A stretch of DNA of 34,304 nt, taken from positions 9,760 through 44,063 of the forward strand of contig DIRJ01000017.1 in NCBI GenBank assembly GCA_002427505.1, in the 5' to 3' direction. Origin of the DNA: Mageeibacillus sp. UBA5439. Lineage in GTDB: Bacteria > Bacillota > Clostridia > Saccharofermentanales > DTU023. The notes under the pieces were generated by a model. It did not search any database and was not told the DNA's origin. It saw only the letters and a list, made by a program, of their open reading frames with translations. The translations under genes were made by a program, and so were the position numbers. This document shows, piece after piece, positions 23,670 through 31,954 of this stretch. Each line of letters begins with the position of its first letter. Positions within the stretch are counted from its first letter, which is position 1.

Positions 23670-25061
23670 ATGAAAGAATACTCTGCTCTGCGTAACCGTA
23701 TTGGCTACGGTATCGGAACTATCGGCCGCGACATGGTGGCTGCCATGGTCAGCCTCTATCTCATGTTCTACGTCACGGATGTCCTGCGCGTGTCGACTGA
23801 GACTCTGGCCAGTCTGACAGTGATTATGGTTTTCATGCGGATTTTCGACGGCGTCAACGACCCCTTTATGGGTACTCTGGTCGACAGCACACAGACTCGC
23901 TGGGGCAAGTTCAAACCCTGGATCTTTGGCGGAGCTCTTGCCTGGGCCATCGCCCATGTGTTGATGTTTGTCGATACAGGTTTAAGCGGTCTGCCTTATT
24001 TGCTGGTCTTTACCCTCTTTTATCTGGCCTGGGAGCTTGCCTACACCGCCAACGATATCGCCTACTGGTCCATGATTCCCTCCCTCTCCCGCGACCAGAA
24101 GGAGAGGGAAAAAATCGGTTCGGTAGCACGGATTTGCGCCAGTCTGGGCATGTTCGCCTTTATCGTCTCCCTGCTTCCGCTGACAAATTTCCTGGCCGGT
24201 ATCACCGGCAGCCTGCAAAAGGGCTGGCTGCTGCTGGCTGTGATTACGGCAGTTCTGATGCTGCTCTTCCAGTTTATTTCTCTGGCTGTCATCAAAGAAG
24301 AAAGAATTCCGCTTAAGGCCGCAGATGAAAAAACCGGTTTCCTGGAGCTGTTCAAGATTATTTTCAAAAACGACCAGCTTCTGATCGTTACCTGTGCCAT
24401 GCTTTTCTTCATGAGTGGTTATACGGCGACCACCGGTCTGGGTATTTACTATTTCAAATACATTTATGGCGATGAGAATATGTACTCTGTCTTCGCCCTG
24501 ATCCTGGGTGTATCGCAGATCCTGGGTCTGGCCTTTTTCCCGCTGGTCTCAAAAAGGATGAAGCGGCGCAGTGTCTTTAGCCTGGCCATTGCTCTGGTAC
24601 TGACGGGTTACGCTGCCTTCTATTTCTCACCGCCGAATATGATCTATGTCGGCATTGCGGGTATTTTCATCTTTGTGGGACAGGCCTTTATCCAGGTTCT
24701 GATGCTGATGTTTATTGCTGACAGTGTCGAATACGGCCAGTGGAAATTCGGCAAGCGCAACGAAAGCGTGACCTTTTCGCTCCAGCCCCTGATTTACAAG
24801 GTTTCCAATGCGATCGCCACCGGCCTGATCGGCTTTACCGTAATACGCAGCGGCATCAAGGAGGCAGAACTGCCGGCCGATGTGACCGCCCGGGGCGGCC
24901 TGGTTTTGAAAAACAGTATGCTGATCTATCCGGCCATCTTTGTCGTGATAGCATTTATAATTATCTTTTTCTTTTATAAAATAGATGAGAAATTTTACGC
25001 AGAGATATTGCGCGATAATAAGGAGGCAGAGGCAGCCATTCTGGCAGAGCGGAAAGACTAA
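23670..25061 (+). CDS. GPH-family sugar:cation symporter (MelB/LacS-like)
   Basis: This 463-aa protein has about 12 membrane spans and belongs to the glycoside-pentoside-hexuronide:cation symporter family. IGYGIGTIGRDMVAAMVSLY and FYVTDVLRVS at the N-terminus, then the signature DGVNDPFMGTLVDSTQTRWG KFKPW (split here), are diagnostic; the Asp pair lies in the cation site region of MelB relatives. ADSVEYGQWKFGKRNESV is the conserved late loop. GGAGG ends 7 bases before ATG 23670. It lies 42 bases after addB and 35 bases before an alpha-glucosidase gene, so it probably imports an oligosaccharide or glucoside that the glucosidase cleaves. Confidence 0.92.
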   Translation: MKEYSALRNRIGYGIGTIGRDMVAAMVSLYLMFYVTDVLRVSTETLASLTVIMVFMRIFDGVNDPFMGTLVDSTQTRWGKFKPWIFGGALAWAIAHVLMFVDTGLSGLPYLLVFTLFYLAWELAYTANDIAYWSMIPSLSRDQKEREKIGSVARICASLGMFAFIVSLLPLTNFLAGITGSLQKGWLLLAVITAVLMLLFQFISLAVIKEERIPLKAADEKTGFLELFKIIFKNDQLLIVTCAMLFFMSGYTATTGLGIYYFKYIYGDENMYSVFALILGVSQILGLAFFPLVSKRMKRRSVFSLAIALVLTGYAAFYFSPPNMIYVGIAGIFIFVGQAFIQVLMLMFIADSVEYGQWKFGKRNESVTFSLQPLIYKVSNAIATGLIGFTVIRSGIKEAELPADVTARGGLVLKNSMLIYPAIFVVIAFIIIFFFYKIDEKFYAEILRDNKEAEAAILAERKD

Positions 25062-25096
25062 GTTCGCTGCCGGCAGAAAACAGGGAGGGATTTCTT

Positions 25097-26998
25097 ATGA
25101 TTAATGACAGGAGCAGAGTTAAAGATGTATACGCCACACCGATAGGCCGGGATGTGATCGATAAAATACTCTTACAGCTGGACCGGCCGCATTGGATCAT
25201 CACCAATCCGCTGGTGTCCAATCTGCGAATAAGCAGGGTGAGAAAGCTCAGCCGCAAACACCTGGATGATGCTTTCTGGGAGACTTTTTACTGGCTGTTG
25301 AATCTGGAAACGGACCAGCCCGGTGCAAGCAATCCCCAGCCTGCCTGGCCCTGGTGGAAGGAGGCGGTTTTTTACCAGATTTATCCACGGTCTTTTGCTG
25401 ACAGTAACGGCGACGGCATCGGTGATATCAACGGCATCCGTTCCAAGCTTGACTATCTGCAAAGTCTCGGTGTCGATGCCCTCTGGCTTTCACCCATCTA
25501 CGATTCGCCCAATGATGACAACGGTTATGACATCCGGGACTACCGGGCCATCATGGACGAGATGGGGACCATGGAAGATTTTGATCTCCTGCTGGAGGAA
25601 GTGCATGAGCGCGGTATGCGCCTGATCATGGACCTGGTCGTTAACCACTCTTCCGATGAGCATGCCTGGTTTCAGGAAGCCTTAAATAACCCAGAAAGCC
25701 CCTACCGTTCCTACTACTTTTTCCGTCCCGGAGCAGACGGCCTGCCCAATAACTGGCGGTCCTACTTCAGCGGCCCGGCCTGGCGTTATTATCCGGAGCA
25801 GGACGTCTACACCTTGCATCTTTTCTCAGAAAAACAGCCGGATCTTAACTGGGACCACGAGCCCATGCGGCAGGACATCATGGAGATGGTGCGCTGGTGG
25901 CTGGACAAGGGTGTGGACGGCTTCCGTCTGGATGTGATCAACTACATTTCCAAAAGGGAGGGACTGCCTGACGGCAACGACACCATCCGTGAACTCATCA
26001 CTTTCGGCGGCATCGAGAACTATTTTTACGGACCCAATCTCAACAAATATCTCCGGGAGCTGCGACGAGAGGCCTTCGATCCCTATGATGCTTTTTCCGT
26101 GGGTGAGACACCCGGCATCGGCCTCGAACTGGGCCGGCTTTTGAGCGGCGCAGACAGAAAAGAGCTGGATCTGGTTTTCAACTTTGACCAGCTGGAAGCA
26201 CCGGGCAAAGCGAGATTTGATGATTATTCATACGATCTCAACTATCTGAAAAAGTACTACATTAAGTATCACAGCCGCCTGAGCGATAATGACTGGATGT
26301 CCATTTTCTGGGAAAACCATGATCATCCGCGCATGATCTCCAAGGTTAATCCGGACCCCGGACAGCGCCGCCTGCTGGCAAAACTTCTGCTGGTCTGGCT
26401 TCTGACCATGAAAGGCACGCCTTTTGTTTATCAGGGACAGGAACTGGGGGCGGTGAATCAGAAGTTCTCCTCCATAGCTGACATGCGTGACGTGGAATCT
26501 GTCAACCTTTATGCAGAACTAAGCGCTGAGCAGGGTGAAGAATCTGCCTGGGCTACGGTTTTAGCGGGCAGCAGAGACCATGCCCGGGTGCCGATGAACT
26601 GGGATGAATCACCCGGCAACGGCTTCAGCACAGTTGAGGCCTGGCTGCCCCGCCCTGAAGGGGATGACGGCTGGAGTGTCGCTGCCCAGGAGGCAGATCC
26701 TGCTTCCGTGCTGGCAGACTTCCGCCGGCTGATGGCACTGCGCAAACAATACACCGCCCTGCGCCGCGGCAGCATTAGCTTTATCAAAGAAAAAAGGCAT
26801 GATTATTTCGCTTATCTGCGCGAATGGCAGGGTGAGAAAATTCTGGTTGAACTAAATCTGTCTGACTTAAGTCACTTGCGCTCACAGGCCTCTGCTGGAG
26901 ACAAATTGCTTTATACTAATGTGAAGCCGGCAGAACAGGAAGGGGCAGGCCGCCGCAGGCTCCTGCCTTATCAGGCTGCCATCTATCTGTGTAAATGA
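25097..26998 (+). CDS. GH13 alpha-glucosidase (oligo-1,6-glucosidase-like) with N-terminal extension
   Basis: This 633-aa intracellular glycoside hydrolase lacks a signal peptide. The GH13 barrel starts near residue 86 (WWKEAVFYQIYPRSF). Conserved regions include LVVNHSSDEHAWF, DGFRLDVINYIS with the nucleophile D279, SVGETPG with the acid/base E337, and ENHDHPR with D409. DSNGDGIGDINGI is the calcium-site region of the oligo-1,6-glucosidase type. Residues 1-84 are an extra, probably helical segment (VYATPIGRDVIDKILLQLDR, ITNPLVSNLRISRVRKL) absent from ordinary members. GGAGG lies 8 bases before the ATG. It probably acts on the sugar delivered by the upstream symporter. The next gene, pglX, begins after 21 bases. 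Confidence 0.92.
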   Translation: MINDRSRVKDVYATPIGRDVIDKILLQLDRPHWIITNPLVSNLRISRVRKLSRKHLDDAFWETFYWLLNLETDQPGASNPQPAWPWWKEAVFYQIYPRSFADSNGDGIGDINGIRSKLDYLQSLGVDALWLSPIYDSPNDDNGYDIRDYRAIMDEMGTMEDFDLLLEEVHERGMRLIMDLVVNHSSDEHAWFQEALNNPESPYRSYYFFRPGADGLPNNWRSYFSGPAWRYYPEQDVYTLHLFSEKQPDLNWDHEPMRQDIMEMVRWWLDKGVDGFRLDVINYISKREGLPDGNDTIRELITFGGIENYFYGPNLNKYLRELRREAFDPYDAFSVGETPGIGLELGRLLSGADRKELDLVFNFDQLEAPGKARFDDYSYDLNYLKKYYIKYHSRLSDNDWMSIFWENHDHPRMISKVNPDPGQRRLLAKLLLVWLLTMKGTPFVYQGQELGAVNQKFSSIADMRDVESVNLYAELSAEQGEESAWATVLAGSRDHARVPMNWDESPGNGFSTVEAWLPRPEGDDGWSVAAQEADPASVLADFRRLMALRKQYTALRRGSISFIKEKRHDYFAYLREWQGEKILVELNLSDLSHLRSQASAGDKLLYTNVKPAEQEGAGRRRLLPYQAAIYLCK

Positions 26999-27019
26999 TT
27001 TTGAGGAAGCGGGAGGTCC

Positions 27020-30000
27020 ATGCCGATTAAAGCTGTTAAAGAATTTGCGCTGCGGGCGCAGCGCAGATTAAGCGCCGAGATTAAGCAGAAGGCTTCCGGA
27101 TTAGGCATCAGGTCCTCAGGTATCAGCGGGCCGGGCGCAGGCCCGGTGCCGGCTGGCACCGGAGATAGACGCAGGGAGCGCCTGCGCCGCGACCTGCTGG
27201 CGGCTATTGCTTTGCAGGAGGCAGGGGGGGCTGATTATCTTGCTGCCTATGAGCAAGTCTTGTCCGGGGCAGCTTACAGTTGTTTCTCCTGCCTGATTGC
27301 CCTGCGCTTTCTCGAACTCAATGCGTTTTTGCCGGGAGAAGAATACGCGCTCTCCGCCCGGGAGTCCGGCGATGTTCCGGGATTAAGTCCCGCTGATCAG
27401 GAGCAGCTGACCCGGCTGCAGCGGGGAAATAACAGCGATGAACTTTGTACTTTTCTTTTTATAAAAAAATGTCAGAGTCTGGCCCCGAAGTTTCCTTCGA
27501 TTTTTGCCGGAATTCCGGATTATCTCGAACTCTTACTTTGTCTCTCCTACGATGATGAGGACGGCCTGGTCTGGCAGCTGCTGCACACTGTTCCCGAGGC
27601 GGATTTTGATCTGCGCCAGGGTGGGCAGGTGGAGATAATCGGCTGGTTTTATCAATATTTCACGGCAGACCGCCGCGATGAGATCATCAGTCTCAATGTG
27701 AAGCAGATTGAAAAAGCGGATATTCCTACCGCCACCCAGGTCTTCACACCCGACTGGATCGTGCGCTATTTGCTGGACAACTCTCTGGGGCGCTGCTGGC
27801 TGGAAGGCAATCCGGACAGCCCCCTGCGCGAAAAACTGGAATTTTATGTCGAGCCCAAAGGCGCCGGTCCTGCCGGAAGCCGCGACCACAGGCCGGCAGC
27901 GATCAGCCCCCGGGAGCTGACAGTCCTTGACCCCTGTGTCGGCAGCGGCCATATCCTCCTCTACGCCTTTGATCTTCTGCTGGAGATTTACCGGGAATCC
28001 GGCTACAGCGAGGCGGCAGCGGCGCGTGAGATAGTGCAATACAATCTGCACGGTCTTGATATTGACCAGCGCGTGGTTAATCTGGCAAATTTCGCTGTTA
28101 CCATGAAAGCGCGCAGCTATGATCCGGATTTTTTTGACAGCGGCATTGAAGTCCGGATTTTCACGCTGGCTGAAAGCAAGACTGTGGACTCCTGCCGGCC
28201 CCCGGCCCCCCTGACCATCGCAGCTGAGGCGGCTGATACGGGCGACTATCTGCTTGAACTTTTCCGCGAGGCCGGGGAGATCGGCTCTCTCCTGCAAGCA
28301 GATGACCGTGACTACCAGGGCTTTCTTCGCAGCCTGGATCAGGCAGCAGTTCAGGCTGACCCTCTCCTTCCGGAGCATGCAGTCTGGCTGAGGCAGACCT
28401 ATCCTTTACTGAAAAAACTGGCCCGGCAGGCAGTGCTGCTTGCGGCAAAATACAGGGTGGTCTGTACCAACCCGCCCTACATGAACAGATTTGCCGGCCG
28501 GCTGAAATCCTTTGTCCGCAAAAACTACTATGACTACAGGCGTGATCTTTTCAGCGTCTACATCTTCAGAAATTTTCTCTTCTGCCAGCCGGGAGGATAT
28601 TCAGCCCTGATGACACCCTATGTCTGGATGTTTATTAAGAGCTATGAAAAACTGCGCCGTTTCATTGTCAGGGACAAGGCTATCACGACCCTGGTGCAGC
28701 TGGAGTATTCAGCTTTCGATGCCGCCACTGTGCCTGTCTGCGCTTTCGTGCTGAAAAATGCTCCGGCTGAGAGCAAGGGACTATACATCAAGTTGACTGA
28801 ATTCACAGGCGGCCTGCGTGTCCAGGAAGCAAAACTGCGCCAGGCTCTGGCCGCGGAAGAATGCGCCTATTTTTTTGAGAGCCAGGCCAAAAATTTCTGC
28901 AAATTGCCCTCGACACCGATCGCCTATTGGGCCGGAGAAGAGGTTTTTGATATTTTTGAACAAGGCAGGCCGATGAAGAGCCTGGTCGAAGCCCGCCAGG
29001 GTCTGGCCAGCGGTGATAATCGTCGCTTCCTGCGCCTCTGGTTCGAGGTTGAACGGGACAAGATCAACTTTGAAGCGGTGTCGGTGGAGGATTTCCATCG
29101 CTCGGGCAAGCTCTATGCACCGCATGACAAAGGCGGACCTTACCGCCGCTGGTATGGCAACTCCGACTATGTGATCAAGTTTGACCGGGAAAATTTTGAC
29201 ATCTTAGCCAAGCGAGGAAACTGTCTGCCGTCGCGGCAATTCTATTTCCGCCCGGCTATCAGCTGGAGTCTGATTACCAGTGCCGGCTTCAGCATTCGTT
29301 ACCGTCAGGGCGGCAGCGTGCCCAATGTAGCCGGCAATTCAGCTTTTTCAGATGACCCGGAACTCCTCAGTTATCTGCTGGCCTTGCTCAGCACACCCAT
29401 AGCTGATTATCTTTTCAAGATGATGAATCCCACCTTGAACCTCAATGTGGGCGACTTTGATAATTTTCCGGTTCTGCCGGATCAGGAAAATCAGGAGGAA
29501 ATCCTGCAATTGGCAGCTGATTGTGTCCGCTTAGCCCGGGCTGACTGGGACAGTTTTGAAGTTTCACCTGATTTCAGCTGCCAGCCGCTGGTAAATTTTC
29601 CCGCTTTTCAGGCCAACTATCTCAGCCACCTGTGTGAGAAACCGGCAGTAGAAGCAGCCAGACCCCGCAGTTTATCCGCAGCCTATGATCTGCTGAAAGA
29701 ACATTTCCGCATCCACTTTGAGCAGCTCAGGCAAAAGGAGGCAAGGCTGAACCGCATTTTTATCGACCTCTATGGGCTTGAGGCAGAACTGGAGGCTGCC
29801 CCGGTGGACAGAGATATCAGCAGCAGCCTGATTTATGATTCTGACAGCGACGTTCCGCCGCAGCTGCGGGGAAATCGCTATGTCCTGACTAAGCCGGATC
29901 TGATTAAGCAGTTTATCTCCTATGCTCTGGGCTGTATGCTGGGCCGTTATTCATTGGATGAGCCCGGCCTGTTTTTCGCCGGCGGCGAATGGCGGGCCAC

Positions 30001-30655
30001 AGCCGCTGAAGGCTTTCAGCCCAGCCCGGATAATGTTCTGACTCTGACGGATGCTGAATATTTTGACGATGACATTGTCCGGCGCCTTGCTGCTTTTCTG
30101 GTGGAAATCTATGGCAGCGACAGGCTGGAAGAGAACCTGATCTTTATTGCCGGTGGCTTGTCGCCAAGCTTCCGCCCCGAAACTGACGACCCCCGCGCTG
30201 TCATACGCAACTATTTCCTGCGGGATTTTTTCCGGGATCATTGCCGGCAGTACTCGGTCAATGGCTCGGGCCGGCGGCCCATCTACTGGCTGTTCGACAG
30301 TGGCAAAGAAAATGGCTTTAAGGCTTTGATCTATATCCACCGCTACCGGGCAGATGTCTTCGAACTCTTACGTTCGAAATATTTGCGGCGCCAGATCCAG
30401 GCCTACAAAGATGAACTGGCGGCTCTGGAAGTTTTAGCGGCAACAGAAAACTGCCGGCTCAAGCGCAGCGAATACCTGCGCCGGCAGGCAAAATTGCAAG
30501 GTCAGCTGGCAGAGTGCTGCTCCTATGCCAAAAAACTGAAGTGCCAGGCTCAACTGAGGATTGATTTGGATCTTGATGATGGAGTCCTGACAAATTATCA
30601 GAAGCTGCAGACTGCAGCAGACGGACAAGTTCTGGATCTTCTGGCCCCTCTCTGA
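27020..30655 (+). CDS. pglX: PglX-type adenine-specific DNA methyltransferase (BREX-like, solo)
   Basis: This 1211-aa protein is full length for the BREX type 1 methyltransferase PglX. The typical opening is AIKxFAxxAR-like (AVKEFALRAQRRLSAEIKQK), followed by SCFSCLIALRFLELNAFLP. The SAM motif I is DPCVGSGH (304-311), with HGLDIDQRVVNLANFAVTMK after it, and catalytic motif IV is NPPY (484-487) for N6-adenine methylation. RRPIYWLFDSGKENGFKALI and the end DLDDGVLTNYQKLQ are PglX hallmarks. Residues about 33-50 are a Gly/Pro insert encoding a palindromic repeat. GGGAGG precedes the ATG closely. No brxA, brxB, brxC, pglZ or brxL gene is in the window, so it is either an orphan or works with distant partners. 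Confidence 0.9.
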   Translation: MPIKAVKEFALRAQRRLSAEIKQKASGLGIRSSGISGPGAGPVPAGTGDRRRERLRRDLLAAIALQEAGGADYLAAYEQVLSGAAYSCFSCLIALRFLELNAFLPGEEYALSARESGDVPGLSPADQEQLTRLQRGNNSDELCTFLFIKKCQSLAPKFPSIFAGIPDYLELLLCLSYDDEDGLVWQLLHTVPEADFDLRQGGQVEIIGWFYQYFTADRRDEIISLNVKQIEKADIPTATQVFTPDWIVRYLLDNSLGRCWLEGNPDSPLREKLEFYVEPKGAGPAGSRDHRPAAISPRELTVLDPCVGSGHILLYAFDLLLEIYRESGYSEAAAAREIVQYNLHGLDIDQRVVNLANFAVTMKARSYDPDFFDSGIEVRIFTLAESKTVDSCRPPAPLTIAAEAADTGDYLLELFREAGEIGSLLQADDRDYQGFLRSLDQAAVQADPLLPEHAVWLRQTYPLLKKLARQAVLLAAKYRVVCTNPPYMNRFAGRLKSFVRKNYYDYRRDLFSVYIFRNFLFCQPGGYSALMTPYVWMFIKSYEKLRRFIVRDKAITTLVQLEYSAFDAATVPVCAFVLKNAPAESKGLYIKLTEFTGGLRVQEAKLRQALAAEECAYFFESQAKNFCKLPSTPIAYWAGEEVFDIFEQGRPMKSLVEARQGLASGDNRRFLRLWFEVERDKINFEAVSVEDFHRSGKLYAPHDKGGPYRRWYGNSDYVIKFDRENFDILAKRGNCLPSRQFYFRPAISWSLITSAGFSIRYRQGGSVPNVAGNSAFSDDPELLSYLLALLSTPIADYLFKMMNPTLNLNVGDFDNFPVLPDQENQEEILQLAADCVRLARADWDSFEVSPDFSCQPLVNFPAFQANYLSHLCEKPAVEAARPRSLSAAYDLLKEHFRIHFEQLRQKEARLNRIFIDLYGLEAELEAAPVDRDISSSLIYDSDSDVPPQLRGNRYVLTKPDLIKQFISYALGCMLGRYSLDEPGLFFAGGEWRATAAEGFQPSPDNVLTLTDAEYFDDDIVRRLAAFLVEIYGSDRLEENLIFIAGGLSPSFRPETDDPRAVIRNYFLRDFFRDHCRQYSVNGSGRRPIYWLFDSGKENGFKALIYIHRYRADVFELLRSKYLRRQIQAYKDELAALEVLAATENCRLKRSEYLRRQAKLQGQLAECCSYAKKLKCQAQLRIDLDLDDGVLTNYQKLQTAADGQVLDLLAPL
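27145..27160. repeat. Palindromic-repeat variant inside pglX
   Basis: GGTGCC-GGCT-GGCACC has the same 6-bp arms as the dispersed palindrome, with four central bases instead of one. It lies in frame within codons for PVPAGT, in a Gly/Pro-rich stretch of the PglX N-terminal region. Confidence 0.5.
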
Positions 30656-30764
30656 AAATTATCTGCATTCCAATAACTTTGTGCTCACAATCTTATGCTA
30701 AACTTATAAAACAAAAGTACGGCAGCAATGAGAGACTCAATATTTTGAGCTGAGGAGGATAATT

Positions 30765-31307
30765 ATGAGAAGATGTCCAAACGGCCACGCAGTTCCTGAC
30801 GATGTCAGGTTCTGCCCCACATGTGGCTTAGAAATCCAGGGACAGGCAGGCTCCGGCCAGGGCGGCGGTCAGCAGCAGTATCAGCAACAGCCCGGCTATC
30901 AGCGTACAGATCCGCGTAATATTCCTTTAACCGGATACAGAGGCCAGTATCGCAGCCCGGTGACGGTGTTGCTGCTAGGTATTTTTACCTGTGGTATCTA
31001 CCTGATTTACTGGCGTTATGTGACTTCTCAGGACCTTAACCTGATCTTAGGCTATGAAAAAACCAAACCCAGTTACGAACTTTGGGGCATTCTCTGCATG
31101 ATCTTTTCCTGGATTAACATCTATTACATTGATGACGCCTTAGTGGAGATAGATAACAAACGTGGTTACCGGTCAGATAGTAAATTCATCCTCTGGTTAC
31201 TGCTGAGTGTTTTTCTCGGCATCGGCATCATGTTTATGGCCTATACGGTTCAGGAGCGTCTGAATTCACTATATATGGGTCAGCCTTCAAAAACTGCCCA
31301 GTATTAG
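30765..31307 (+). CDS. Zinc-ribbon DUF4234 membrane protein
   Basis: This 180-aa protein begins with a zinc-ribbon-like segment (CPNGHAVPDDVRFCPTCG, residues 4-21). A Gln/Gly-rich low-complexity linker follows, about 25-45. The DUF4234 membrane domain comes next: PVTVLLLGIFTCGIYLIYWR (first span, about 66-85), a span at about 107-120 and another near 148-165. GAGGAGG lies 6 bases before the ATG. Upstream, TTGTGC and TTATAA form a weak promoter-like pair. The family is of unknown function. A DUF2752 protein converges on it, a combination seen together in other Bacillota. Confidence 0.85.
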   Translation: MRRCPNGHAVPDDVRFCPTCGLEIQGQAGSGQGGGQQQYQQQPGYQRTDPRNIPLTGYRGQYRSPVTVLLLGIFTCGIYLIYWRYVTSQDLNLILGYEKTKPSYELWGILCMIFSWINIYYIDDALVEIDNKRGYRSDSKFILWLLLSVFLGIGIMFMAYTVQERLNSLYMGQPSKTAQY

Positions 31308-31339
31308 TCTGACGGCTGTTACTGCAGAAACTGGCTTTT

Positions 31340-31831
31340 TTATTTAGAAAAAATACGCATAAAGAAACGAGCTATTTGCCCCCACAGGGAATTCCAGTTA
31401 TAAACCATGGGTTCAGTGTGGGGGTAATATTTTATCATGCGAAAAATATACACTCCCAGATAGAGGGCAATAATTGCAAGAGCCAGCAGCTTTCTTAGCC
31501 GCTGCGGCAGCGGATTACGCCATGCTTTTCCTTGTTTTCTCCTGATAAATTTGAATAATTCAGTTCCCAATACAAAAAACACAATGAGCAGAGACAGAAT
31601 AATCAGAGGATGCATCAACAAAGCTTCTTGCAGCCTGCCCTGAAAGAGCAGGACAGCAGCCCTGCTGCTGCCGCAGCCCGGGCAGGGAAAGCCGGTTACC
31701 GAGGATATGCTGCAGCCACTGCCATAGAATTCCATAGAAAAGGAAAGCAGGAGCAGAGCTACAATCAGGGGAAGCAGCCAGCTGTGGCCGGATCTGTGCT
31801 CTGTATCGGGGCTGTTCTTTTTCTGCTTCAT
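31340..31831 (-). CDS. DUF2752 membrane protein
   Basis: This 163-aa protein has about three hydrophobic spans (near 19-35, 72-92 and 110-130). The DUF2752 signature GCSISSVTGFPCPGCGSSRA is at about 39-58, with Cys residues that could bind a metal. The C-terminus ends in a short amphipathic stretch (WGQIARFFMRIFSK). It converges with the DUF4234 gene, 32 bases apart. Its 5' end is divergent from the amidohydrolase gene. The function of the family is unknown. Confidence 0.85.
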   Translation of the reverse strand: MKQKKNSPDTEHRSGHSWLLPLIVALLLLSFSMEFYGSGCSISSVTGFPCPGCGSSRAAVLLFQGRLQEALLMHPLIILSLLIVFFVLGTELFKFIRRKQGKAWRNPLPQRLRKLLALAIIALYLGVYIFRMIKYYPHTEPMVYNWNSLWGQIARFFMRIFSK

Positions 31832-31954
31832 CTATCTATCCTGTGTATAAGTCATCATCAAATGCCGGGGAAGACCTGCCATCACCATCAAAATAATGAT
31901 ATATTAACTGCATTAAATAGTCATTCCTGTGTAAGGATGGAGGGGGATTTGTCT

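Noticed and set aside
27533..28378. 281-codon open frame on the minus strand
   Set aside because: It lies entirely inside pglX, has no ribosome binding site or recognisable motif, and reflects the GC-rich third-position pattern of the real gene.
27020..30655. Type IIG restriction-modification enzyme
   Set aside because: Large size and the NPPY motif would fit, but no N-terminal PD-(D/E)xK nuclease motif is seen, and both ends match PglX hallmarks.
31610..31954. Upstream extension of the amidohydrolase frame
   Set aside because: It would run antisense through the DUF2752 gene. The strong GGAGGGGG site and the family start favour ATG 31955.
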